A program made the position numbers and the translations under genes. From Phallusia mammillata (lineage: Eukaryota > Chordata > Ascidiacea > Phlebobranchia > Ascidiidae), in assembly GCA_003260075.1 (NCBI GenBank), contig QLIY01000016.1:204926-268925 (forward strand): DNA of 64,000 nucleotides. The letters run 5' to 3'. Position 1 is the first letter of the stretch. The number at the start of each line of letters is the position of its first letter. Shown here piece after piece: positions 13,601 through 24,400 of the stretch. A model generated the notes under the pieces. It searched no databases. It was not told the DNA's origin and saw only the letters and a list, made by a program, of their open reading frames with translations.

Positions 13601-16600
13601 TTGCGTTGTTGAATACAAATGTAGTTTCCGCAATAGAGAACGGAAGCCAATAAACACAGAGTCATATAACGTACATTTTTATGCTTTCTAGCGTTTAAAT
13701 ATGAAACCGCTTTAATCATTATGGATTGCCGCCCGACTAATTTTTGCAGAAGAACCAGAGTTGTAAGACGGACCAGGTTCGGGCTTCGATTTCTTGAAAA
13801 ATACGGGCTTGATTCGGGCCTGACTTTACACTCTGTGTCAGTAATTTTTTGAATGCACACAACTGGCTAAGTAGCCAGTTGCTGAACCTGACTTAATGTC
13901 AAACAGTCCTAAAGCGCCTTGTTTAAGACCAATAGTCTACTATGTATGCTGTCTTGGTCTTTCCAAAGGCTTCAATGTATAGGTCTGTCAATCAAACTTT
14001 CGGGCCTAAACGGGCTTTTAAAAACGATTCGCGTTCGGGCTGGGTTTCGGGCTTGGACTTTCCGGTTCGTGCCGGGTTCGGGCTCCAATTTCAGGCCCGT
14101 TTACAACTCTGAGATGAAGACAAAATACGTTCAAAAAATAATGGTTACTCTTTCACCTTTAATTCCTCAACAACGTAGTTTAGCTGGTTCCATCCGTCAA
14201 ACGCCCAAAGGCCTTGATATAAACCGAGAGATATTTCACGGACACCAGGGGGCGGGCCAGAGAACGCGTCTTCAAAATGTTCGGTGTGGCCTAAAGACAA
14301 CAAAAAACGTTATTCAAACACTATGTCTGAAGGGCGCAATTATATGAACTTGAGTTTTTGAAAAAACAAAAGTCGTTGAGACGTTTTAATGTAGTGGAAC
14401 CGTTCATCGAAACGCCCTTGTACTTGGGGAAATTACTACTTTAGCCCCTTGTTTCTACGTAGTAATGTGGTAAAACATGCAACGCGATCGCTTGATATTC
14501 ACTCAAACCAGGCCCATTAGTGTGTCTTACAGTTTAAACAAAATGTACAGTAGTAATTGTGCGCAGACGTGTGACCAACTTAACTATAATTTTGGTGGCT
14601 TTATTCAAAATTCTTTTAAAAGCTACAGTGTGCAGTTTTTTTTAACTACAACGAAAGCTAGGATTGTGTAATTCGACGCTGGGTTTCAAATTTCATGATA
14701 ATTTTCACATACTGTGCAGCGTTGCACTCTGAGCGGTTTAGCCGGAAATATTCAGTGTACCACATGCTTGCTTCATACTGAAAACGGCAGTTGGCAAAAT
14801 GCTTCCCTGCTATAAGTACAGCAACCTCCTGACCCGTTTAACAAATACGCTTAGCAAGAACGCAAATACGCAACTGTTTGAGCAGTGCACGCAAGTCAAA
14901 CATAAGGCCTAGGCAATACCTGAACAGCAAAGAATATGTAAAAAGAACGCGACTTTCACAGCCAGCAATGTAGTAAATTGACACCATTCATAAAGCCTTG
15001 CGGCTCTATAATCAGGTTTGCCATCGACATGGACGCAAAAATAAGGAAAACCGAAACATTACTTTTTCATACAATGCGAAACAAACGTTTTCGAACAAAT
15101 CTTTGCCTTTATACGAGCTATGACATACCACATGTCATATATTTTGCCAGAAACAATCTGAATCTTCCGGCAATTGCTTGTTCGTTCGAAATATTTCGTA
15201 CATTTCACGACAGCTCAGGCGAATTTTACTTTTACCTGTAGCGGGGATTTGACTGTCAAAAACAAGGATATTTCTCAGAAATAAGAACAATAAGATGCAC
15301 TAAGATATTGCCCTTCAAAATAAGGACGGCATGGCAACCCTGTCTATAACACTTGCAAGGCTTGCTACTCTAGTGTGACGTCACAGCCCATTCTTATACT
15401 TTCCGCATTGGGGGGGGGGTTTATACGAGTCATGACATATCACATGCCATATATATTGCCGGCAACAATCTGTTCCAGCAACTCCTTGTTCGTTCGAAAT
15501 AGTCAATACATCTCACGACAGCTCAGGTATAGGTTTACGTTAACTTGTAGCAGGGATTTGACTGTCGTTTCAATAATTTAAAAATTTTGCTAAAGTGTGA
15601 CGTACGTAACATTGCCCATTGTTACACGTTTCGCATTGTGGTTCAGCAAGGCTGCTGCATAATCTTTTAGCGGTTAAGACTCTGTACTAGCTGTGGGAGA
15701 AAATTTGCTGATAAGCTGAAACTTACAGTTTGTTTTTGCAATTCAATGTAAAAATGCTACAGTGCCAAAGCTTGTGTGGAACAGAACCAGCCCATTTAAA
15801 ATGCCAACGCAAATCCAAAACAATCAGGATATTTTGTAAGGTTTGTTTCTAAGTAAAATACAATGTCTCAGTGGTCCTGTTGGTATAGTATCTGTAGAAA
15901 TTCTATAAATGTTGGTTACCTTTAGCAAGAAACACAATTCCTCCGATTATGACAATCACGAGACTGATAATTTTTCCGATCCCAAAAAATGTTACGATTC
16001 TTGTTGAGAGTTTGACACTGTAACAGTTGACAAATACCACAGTTAGAATCACCACAGCTCCTACTAACTTGGTGGCCATCCCTGGAACGTTGTCACAGTC
16101 GCCTAGCAACGAAAAATACAAAGATTTTAAACCAAACTGCTCGAAATTGACTATTTTTTTGCATGCCTGAAGCTTTTTAAGATGTATTTGCTAATATAGC
16201 TTACAAAACTGAATAAATTGGCTTTAAATCATCGTTGTTCAAGGATACACAAACGTTTTCTACCGAACATTAACTATATTAAAAAGGTTGTTTTCAAACT
16301 TTACGACCGCAGAAAAATACCAAGGTGCCGTCAGAATAACGAAAAAGTTATTTTGTAGAATATGATCAACAAATTTCAGCAAATTTTTCCATATTTAAAT
16401 CAAATCAATGCTGCTGCACTCCGAAGTTTTTATTGTTTTATCTGCGGTTCGAGTAAGATTGACTTCTTAGAACGTTGGACCTCAAGTCCAATCACCACAC
16501 TTCTATTAAGTACAAACTTACCATAAACAGGAGCAAGGGCGTATTTCGCGAAGGTGAGAGCCAAGAGTGTTAAAGACGATGGTTTTAGTATCACAGTGGC

Positions 16601-18164
16601 TGTCCACGCAAACAGGTATGCCGGAATCGGACCGAAAGATTCCAACAAGATGGGGAATTCCCCACCAGACTTAGGTATCATCGTTCCTAGCTCAGTGTAG
16701 CAAAGTGCGCCGAACGTACTGAGTACACCGCAAGCAAACCACATCTGTAGGAGCAAGTTTAAAGCCAAAATTAATGGCTGTACATGTTCGATAACGTAAC
16801 TGCTTTGTCCTGCCACATTGGATAAGTTTAACTCTTTAAATCCACTATAAATAAACTTTCCTATTTTCGATACAAAGTATATGTTTTAGTCCAGTGGTCG
16901 GCAACTACAGGTCCGCGTCCCAGTTGTTTGTTACCGGGCCGTATACTTTTTTCAGGTTAAATGCTTTATTAATTTGTGCAATGTTCAAGAACATAACTTG
17001 CTGTAATAAATTTTCAATGTTAAACATTTGTGTTTTTTTGAAGCCGTACCACTAAAATTTCGGTTTTCGGTTATAAAACGGTTGGCAGAGCAAAATATGT
17101 TTCCGACACCTGTTATAGTCGAATTATTTGCTTCACAGAACCATAAAGTGCAGAAAATGCAGCAATTTCTTTTTTACGCTTACCAATAAACCAGTTCCTA
17201 CAGATCCAGCATTTCTGAAGACTCCCTTGGGTGATATAAAAATTCCGGATCCAATAATGGTCCCCACGATAAGACTGACTGCCCCAACAAAGCCAACTTG
17301 TCTGTGCAGTTTCACCGAACCGTCAGATACCTCTTCTTTCTCTATTAACACAAAAAAAAAGATTTATACGTCAAATTTGTTAGCGGGTCCGAAATTGGGA
17401 CCTTGACCCGGTCTAATTCCAATATCACAAGCCGACAATCTATCTAGACCTGACAGTCACATTTAATGAAGACACAAACGTGAAAAGGTTTTTCAGTACT
17501 TTTATTCAAACAAAAACCCTCCAAATTGGGTCCACATTTCAGCGACGGCCTGAAACCGAATTTTTTTCTAAAACATTTGAAATAACTACAAAAGGTCTAC
17601 GGAATGTACGTTGTACGAAACAACACACAATTTACAACCTTGTACATTCCCGCAAAGTGGAAAAAACGACGCAATCCTTATGGGTGCAAATTCAGGCCCG
17701 AATGCAGTCGTTTTTTTACATTAGGGCCCGCAACCGACAAAAAGATCGCTTTCACTCACAACTGTACAACGGTAAGTCTGTCAAAACGTTTTACATTGGA
17801 ACACTACAAACGGATATGTGCATAATTTTAACACGGACAATGACATTTAAGTCCGTTGTTTGCTTTTGAGAAAGAAAATTTGGTGGGGTGAAAACATAAC
17901 GCAAACGTACAGGTTTCGTTTACAAATAAACCAACACATTTCAGATGTGTTAGTGGAACGCTCGTAAAACAATAGTCGCATTAAAGGGAAAAGCATCACC
18001 AGTCACCAGAAATCTCTTTTACTGAGCACAGGAAACGTACCATTTCCTTTATATTTGCAGCATGGCTTAACGTTAAAAGAAAACAATTAACCACACTATA
18101 AAACAAGTTGCAGCTTATAACATACAAGATACAACGTAATTTTACCTTTTCCTGCTGACTGCAT
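10655..18164 (-). CDS. SLC7 light-chain amino-acid transporter, copy A (complete)
   Basis: This is a heteromeric amino-acid transporter light chain (LAT/xCT/b0,+AT type), about 12 membrane helices in the plasma membrane. Exons are 18164-18146, 17341-17184, 16744-16522, 16102-15920, 14290-14157, 13333-13199, 12460-12260, 11957-11808, 11196-11028 and 10716-10655. All are GT-AG and sum to 1434 nt (477 aa). The substrate-site motif [14 protein letters not shown] is in exon 2. [31 protein letters not shown] and [11 protein letters not shown] follow. The cysteine in VYGDCDNVP matches the extracellular one that bonds to an SLC3 heavy chain. Parts resemble xCT ([17 protein letters not shown]) and parts b0,+AT or LAT2, so I give no subfamily. 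The start MQSAGK is the first ATG that splices in frame. A duplication around N13492 repeats the acceptor and first bases of exon 6. Confidence 0.9.
11259..11451. mobile_element. hAT-like MITE, family CAGTGGTGGGATTCAA (copy 1)
   Basis: Inverted ends CAGTGGTGGGATTCAA and TGAATCCCACCACTG have a perfect 8-bp target duplication ATTATAGC (11251-11258 and 11452-11459). The interior contains AACCGGTTCGCTGAT. It lies just upstream of the transporter exon 11196-11028, in an intron. Confidence 0.92.
12506..12690. repeat. Fragment of the TTCGGGCTT-rich hAT-like family
   Basis: This is a degenerate stretch with repeated CGGGC/TTCGGGCT words, like 13756-14111 and 55742-56119. The ends are not clear. Confidence 0.5.
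12952..13143 (+). repeat. A-G10-A' duplication
   Basis: Copies at 12952-13040 and 13052-13143 flank G10 (13041-13050). The right copy has a few extra bases (gtaagttaattg versus gaaattg). It lies 56 bp from a transporter exon. Confidence 0.85.
13298..13680 (+). repeat. Duplication around a single N (assembly join)
   Basis: About 190 bp before N13492 is repeated after it, nearly identically (aataaatacag versus aataaacacag). The right copy includes a second exon-6 acceptor and about 27 nt of that exon (13494-13520). This looks like two contig ends with unmerged overlap. Confidence 0.88.
13756..14111. mobile_element. hAT-like element, TTCGGGCTT-rich family
   Basis: The ends CAGAGTTGTAAGACGG and CCGTTTACAACTCTG are inverted. 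Flanks AGAAGAAC and AGATGAAG agree at 6 of 8 positions. The 356-bp interior carries many CGGGC words. A full-length relative is at 55742-56119, with fragments near 12506 and 34610. It is in a transporter intron, 45 bp from exon 5. Confidence 0.72.
15105..15640 (+). repeat. A-G10-A' duplication, more diverged
   Basis: A stretch of about 300 bp before G10 (15410-15419) resembles 15420-15640. Matching words include ATACGAGCTATGACAT / ATACGAGTCATGACAT and TTGTTCGTTCGAAAT. The divergence includes indels, so this pair is weaker than the others. Confidence 0.65.
16892..17112. mobile_element. hAT-like MITE
   Basis: The left end CAGTGGTCGGCAAC and right end GTTTCCGACACCTG form imperfect inverted repeats. 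Flanks TTTTAGTC and TTATAGTC match at 7 of 8. It is in a transporter intron. Confidence 0.75.
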
Positions 18165-20604
18165 GTTTGTGATGTATTCCGTCGCAGTCACCAATTGTGT
18201 ACCAAATTCACGAGTCCTTCAGTTCTATTTAAGCGATTCGCCCTAAGAGGAGACTCGAGACAGCTGTGCCAGATTCGCTTGTGACAGAACAAAGAACCTT
18301 TCTCCTGCAGTATTGTTAATTCAACGCCGGGTTCTCTTGCTAATACCACACATTGCGTTAATGATTGTTTTCAAAACTGGGACATTGGTCACTAAACCAA
18401 GCAACTGTAGCATGGAAAAAGCAGTAAATATAATACCACATTCGGCATGCACTTTTGTTGGAAACCTATCTGACTTTATTTATTGCAAAAGCCAATACGC
18501 TTTTTGGGCTGCTGCTGCTATGTCTGCTATGCGACGCAAAATCCATCCCGCACCAATGCAGAGTCAGACAGAGAAATCGTTGTTATGCTTGCATTCCAAC
18601 AGTAATAAAAACAAAGACCTGTCGCTGAAAGAAACCAAGCTGAAAACGATATCTGTCTGAACGCTATTGTTCTTCTGTTTTGCTATGTATACTAAGCACA
18701 TTTGACATAAAGCTGACGATTCTTGTAGCTCAGAATACACACACGGTCAGGGTTTTTCCATAAATGTGTCACTCGGCAGTCGGCACTATGCTTCAATGGT
18801 CACAGTCACATGCGACGTGCCTTTTTCCCGCGTACAGCGCGATGTGCTTTCAATTTTCAAAATCTTTCGATTTGCAATAGTTGTCTTACCTCACACAGCG
18901 TTGAAGTTACACGCCGAATGACTCTTTTATCATGTTAAAAACAGGGTACCTTTTTGATAATTGCAGTGGGAATACATTTGATGCCCGGTTTTAATCGCTT
19001 TCGATAGTTTTCTTACATTATATGACATAATTATATGTCCTTTTCCTTAATGGTTAGTGAGACTATCGTTATCTTTTGCGTTTTTTAAATCCTCTCCCAC
19101 ATTTAAATTCCAAATGCTTTAAAATTGGTAATGTAGGCTTTGGTAGAAGCGTTTTGGGGTCAAAAGATACAACTTTTGATGCCTATCAGAGAATTACGCC
19201 GTTCATAAGCGTTGCAAGACTGGACGTGTGGGTGCCAAGCTTAAAACCTGAAAAACTATGAAAGTTTACAATAGGTCCGTCCACCTTTCCTTGATGTCCC
19301 AAGAACTTTTTCTAATAGTCAACCCGGCCCTGCCCCGAGCAATTAAAAACTTCGTGATTTTGACCGTTACATTCAATTCTTTCTTCATCAGCTTTTAGAT
19401 AGCAGCAGTATGCAACAAAGTTGTTATAAGCAGCTGCACTTATCCATTCGTAAAATCACACAATTCGAACTTGACTCAGTCGTCACTCGTCAGTCCATAA
19501 TTTTTAATGTTAAATATCTGTCAATTGTGTTTAAATAGCTGTGTTTATTACCAAACAGAAACAAACAAAGTTGTTTTTTGCAGTTTTATCAAGTTATGGG
19601 CACAGAAAAAAAAACAGTAAACACAAGTGCTGTGAAATTTTGAAGCTGGGGTATTGACTTGGTATTTAACTGTTTTACTTGGTAGTGTTGTTCGTGTTCG
19701 ATCGCAGCACGAGAGACCAGCTGGTACAAACACAAAATGCAATGCCAGCAAATCACCAGCACAGCAAGTCCAGCAGCAAAGTAACCTCTTTCTCAATGGG
19801 AGGCGTAAGTAAAAACAGTTTGAGATAGCGAACTGTACCTCACTGCCTCCCTGTTGACTCATTTTCCTTTGTCAAGATAGTTTGTGTTGAAACCGGCTTG
19901 GCGTCAGCGCTGTTGTTTCTTTTTGCCACCTGCGCTTTGAAGAGATACAGGAAAGAGAAATGAGCAACTCCACACCGCAGGGGTTGAAGTTATTTGTACG
20001 CACTTGTTACCAAAACGTTGTTGAACTTGTGTTTTAAAAGTACTATCTAAGACAAATATGATTTTTTGTTTAAAAATCTTTTGCATTTCATTGCTGAGTA
20101 ATTTGTAAGCATGATTTGTTTTTGACCGAAAACGGTTCAATTAATGGACGTACTCATTTCTAACTCTGCTGTTTAGGGCGATTTGGCGATTGTTGCATTT
20201 TTTAACAAGTAATAAATTTTGATTTGTGACAGGTCGTTGTCCTAGATACGGAATCTTGCGAGGGAATTACCAATTTCAAATTCAGTGAGGGTTATGAATG
20301 AATTTCACTGTAAACGCTGTGAAAAACGAAATACGGCCGTTTTTTCAAACTTTTACTACATTAGGCCCTGCAATATTATACAAAGCTCAAAATTATTGCA
20401 TTTGTGTTTATTTTTAGTAAATAGGTTATGTAAGAGTAGTTTTGAAAAAATTAACTGAGAGCAGCAGACTGAATTGCTGAGCGCCACACATACGTAAATG
20501 CCGCGATTAAAAACGTCTGGGCCTCGACTAGATAGCGCACACCACAAACCTTGATTTTTCCTTACAATTCGGGGTCATAAAGGGGGGCGGGAGAGGGTGT
20601 TATT
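18165..20604. other. Intergenic between SLC7 copy A and U6
   Basis: I see no supportable exon. This should contain the promoter of transporter copy A and the U6 upstream elements. Open frames here lack recognisable domains or splice context. Confidence 0.5.
20576..20581 (+). promoter_or_regulatory. TATA-like box of the U6 gene
   Basis: CATAAA lies 24-29 bases before the U6 5' end, the expected place for the TATA element of a polymerase III U6 promoter. A proximal sequence element should lie about 60 upstream, but I cannot identify it from sequence alone. Confidence 0.5.
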
Positions 20605-20621
20605 GTACTTGCTTCGGCAGT

Positions 20622-20661
<40 letters not shown>

Positions 20662-20710
20662 GGCCCCTGCGCAAGGATGACACGCAAAATCGTGAAGCGT
20701 TCCTCATTTT
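20605..20710 (+). ncRNA. U6: U6 spliceosomal snRNA
   Basis: U6 is the catalytic-core RNA of the major spliceosome. The 106-nt sequence begins with the 5' stem-loop GTACTTGCTTCGGCAGTAC. It contains the invariant ACAGAGA box in GATACAGAGAAGATTAGC, the AGC triad, and the internal stem-loop region ATGGCCCCTGCGCAAGG. It ends in a T-rich tail (TTCCTCATTTT) that serves as the polymerase III terminator. Both 5' stem strands are compatible, so nothing marks it as a pseudogene. It sits between the two transporter copies on the opposite strand. Confidence 0.96.
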
Positions 20711-21475
20711 TAATTACAATAATGATTGAAAACTAAACTTTACCCCACCTTTTTGCAAACATGACCATCCCTGGATAGAAAATGGCCGCATTAGCCATGT
20801 GATGAGGTTTGTAACCATTTTGCGTCACTATTAGGTTGAATTAGCAAAAAGTGCTTCGTTTGCAAGAACACATCATTCTTATACTTTTATTTGGTTGGGT
20901 AATTTGATAGCTAATGAGCGTTTTTTCTGCGAAAATTTGCTTTAGTTTGTTTTATTGTAGCATTGCTTATGGCTCTTTAGCGACACCCTTGGGTTTTTCG
21001 TTTCGCTGATGCTCATTGTGTATTTGGACACATGTCTTGTATTTTAGATATTCACGCGTAATAATAACAAATAGCTTTTAACTGCTTGTGGGATAAACGA
21101 AATAGTACTTGTATTCAAATATTGTTATGTATGGAAACCCGTTTCAAAGCAACAGAATTTTTGAAAATGTTAACATTTTATCCTTAACATAGTGAATAAA
21201 AATCAGCGATCATTGATGATAATGTTGTCGGTTGTAGGGAAAAATATTGCTAAATTTAAACAGACAAACAATGACATTGTTGATTTTATTGCAACTGTAA
21301 ACACAGCATTTCATGTCATTGCATAGAGCCATAGACTAAAGTAGGTGCTAACACTGCCAGAAAAAATAACAACCTCCAGCACAGTACAGTAGCCTACTAA
21401 ACACAAAAAGTTCCTATCACAGAACGATTTTCCCAGTTTCATATGCAAGTTCTAGCTTTTTTATACGAATTTTGT
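20711..21475. other. U6 downstream / SLC7 copy B 3' flank
   Basis: No coding exon seen. TTTATT at 21285-21290 (AATAAA on minus) could end the transporter transcript about 190 bp beyond its stop. Confidence 0.4.
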
Positions 21476-24400
21476 TTATTTTTCAGCATCGGGAAGTGTC
21501 ACTTGCATCAGTTTCTGCAAAAACAAGTTTACCCGACCTGCAAGGCAAAAAACAATGTAACTTTTGCTGCAAGTAAGGACTAAACCTAACTAAAAATGCA
21601 ACTTAAGTCTAGAGATGTACCGAATTTAATTTATTCGGCCAAATCGGCTATATGGGCAAAGAAACCGATTCTTTTACGAACACTAAATTGAAGCATTAAA
21701 CGTGCCTTTTCTGCGTAGTATAAGGTACCGCACAATCTTTTAAATTACCCATTAACGAAAATCGTGTTAATTATGAATATTTTTGGAACATTTTTCTTTT
21801 TTCCCACTGCATAGACAATAAAGTATTAATTGATTGGCAGGTTCGCAATCATGCTTGAGGCATTGTTGAACCCCCCAGAACCAAAATGAGGACGAAACAC
21901 AACACAAAAACAATTTCGGGGTAGATAAACTTATGTTTTCATGTCAAAAGCGTAGCGTACGACTTCGGGTGAATACTCGGTTTCAGCCGAACCGAAATTT
22001 AACAGATTCGGTACATCACTATTTAGGACTGAATGCACGTTAATGCCTGTATTGTTTGAATTGCATATATAACGATGAAAATAACGTTTTGACGAACACA
22101 GTCATTTAAAAAGTTCGATATTTTTTCGACAAATGGCAGTCTAAGCTTACTTGTGCATGTAAAATAATAGAGAAGTTTGTAAGGTTGTGCATGAAATCTA
22201 GTTACATATTATTTTGTGCTTCACCTTTCTACAGAAAAAAAAGTTATTTTCCCTCATATTCATAGGACAACAAACAGAAAAATAAGCAAAGGTGCTTAAG
22301 TCTACTTGACCATCGTTAAAGTTTACTGACTTACGGATAAATAAGCTGCGCTTCTTGAAATGCACGAAAGGAATATAAAAGACCAATCCCAGCAAAACAC
22401 CAAGAGTGGCAACCAGGTATTGGATTTGTGGATCGTCGATAATCGGCGCAATTATCAGGTAAGCGGATGAGAGGACGAAAATAATCGGAATAATAATTGG
22501 AACCTGAAATTGTTCATACAACAAAATTTGTGGTTGTCCAACGATCTTATTATTTCAAAAGGACAACAACAAAACAGAGAAGATCATTATAAGCATTATA
22601 AAGCCGAGTAGAACATGTTTTCTAAATAAAAATATAGCAAATTTAGCGTTGGAAAAATAAAATCATTCCTATCACACACTTTATCTTGTAGAAAAATTGA
22701 AATGCAAACCCAACAAAAAATCGGACCAATTTTAAATCACAAAACGAAAAAAAGAATTAAAATTAAAAAATTAAAAAAAAAGTTTAGAATTAAAAGCAGA
22801 TACATGTTTTCTTTGTAGGGCAAAGTAGCAAATCGCTTGATTTGTGTATCGAAGATTACAGCAACACATGTAGATTAATTGGTTGTGAAACATTTTACTT
22901 TAGGTACAGGTTTGTTACCTTGAATGGTCTGTGTCGGTCTGGCATCGTATAACGCATTAAGATCAACGCAGCCACAGCTAGACATCGAAACGACCAACTT
23001 GCGAAGCTCATAAAATCCAACAAAGTGTCAAAGTCGGTGGGAATGAGCATCAACATTGAAAGAACACCCTGCCAAAAAAAATCATCGTTGGCCATGATAC
23101 TGTTAATATACCTCGTAGAAGAGCGAGCAGCTAAAAATGCAAATCAGCAGAAAATACATAGCCTGTTTGTTTTATGCACAACTGAGCTTTTTGTATACTT
23201 GAATCAGTCTGTGTTTTTGGTTATGCAATGTAATAAATGAAGGTATCATCAGCTTCAAACAGAAATAAAAGTTAACCGTTGATAAAAAAGCAAACTGATT
23301 CAAGTATACTGAAAGCTTTAGTTCAAGGGTGGGCAACCTACAGCCCGCATCTGGCCCGCGAGCAACTTTGGAGCGGCCCGCGACACGTATTTTATTTTAA
23401 TCGGCAGGACGGAATGTATGTGTCAAAGCCCATTTTTATGCCGAAGTGTTGTTACATTACACGTTAATAGTTATTAGTTTATTACTAATAATAGGAATTG
23501 TTACGTACAAAGACAAAATCATTGTGTGTTTGACTTTGTCTAGCACTACTATGTTGTTGCATGATCTTCGTTGCGGCCCGCCGCCGCAATATATCACTAC
23601 TTTTTGGCCAGCGCATGCAAAAAGGTTGCCCAGCTATGCTTTAGTTGAATATGAAACAAATGGTCTATTTACGCAACTAGAGTCATGTGCATTGAACGCA
23701 TGTGATTTAGGATGATATTTGCATAGCACAGTTGTACATGTTTGTTTTGTTTCATTAAGTTTACAAAGCGTTTCAGAAAATCAAAAAAACCGCTCAAACA
23801 CTGTTTACAAACATTCAGTGACAGTTTACCAAATATAAAGTTAAAAAATCCAGCTTACCATAAGAATAACAGCAGGGGCAGGAGTAAGGGTTCGAACATG
23901 TATCATGGCTAGCACCTGGTTGAAATGTTCTTCCCTTGCCGCCACGTACATTATACGAACAGTTGCAAAACAAATTGCAAGACAGGTTCCAAAAACCGAA
24001 AATGCGACTGCTACAGGGATAACCAACGACCCAACGCCCAAAACTCGCTCAGCAAAGGTCTGAAAAATCGGTTTGTTATTTAGAAACCGCAAACTTAGTA
24101 CCAAAAAATCACTATGTCCATTTGGCAGTAGAATTACTTGCTTCTTTTAAGCAATCGTAAGTAACCCTATTTGTAATTTGTAATTGTAAAGTTGTTTGAT
24201 TTTTGCTAAAGAGGAACTGTTTTTTCTCTCCTCTGTATTCTTTAAATTACTAAGTGAGGCTAATTTCAAACAGTTGTTTCTGAATAAGTGGGGAATTGCA
24301 ATGCGAAAAATCTTTACAACATAATGTAGTATTACCGAACAGGTCATAAAACTTACAATTTAAAGTCACATACCATTGCTATTTAACTTATAGTGGAGCT

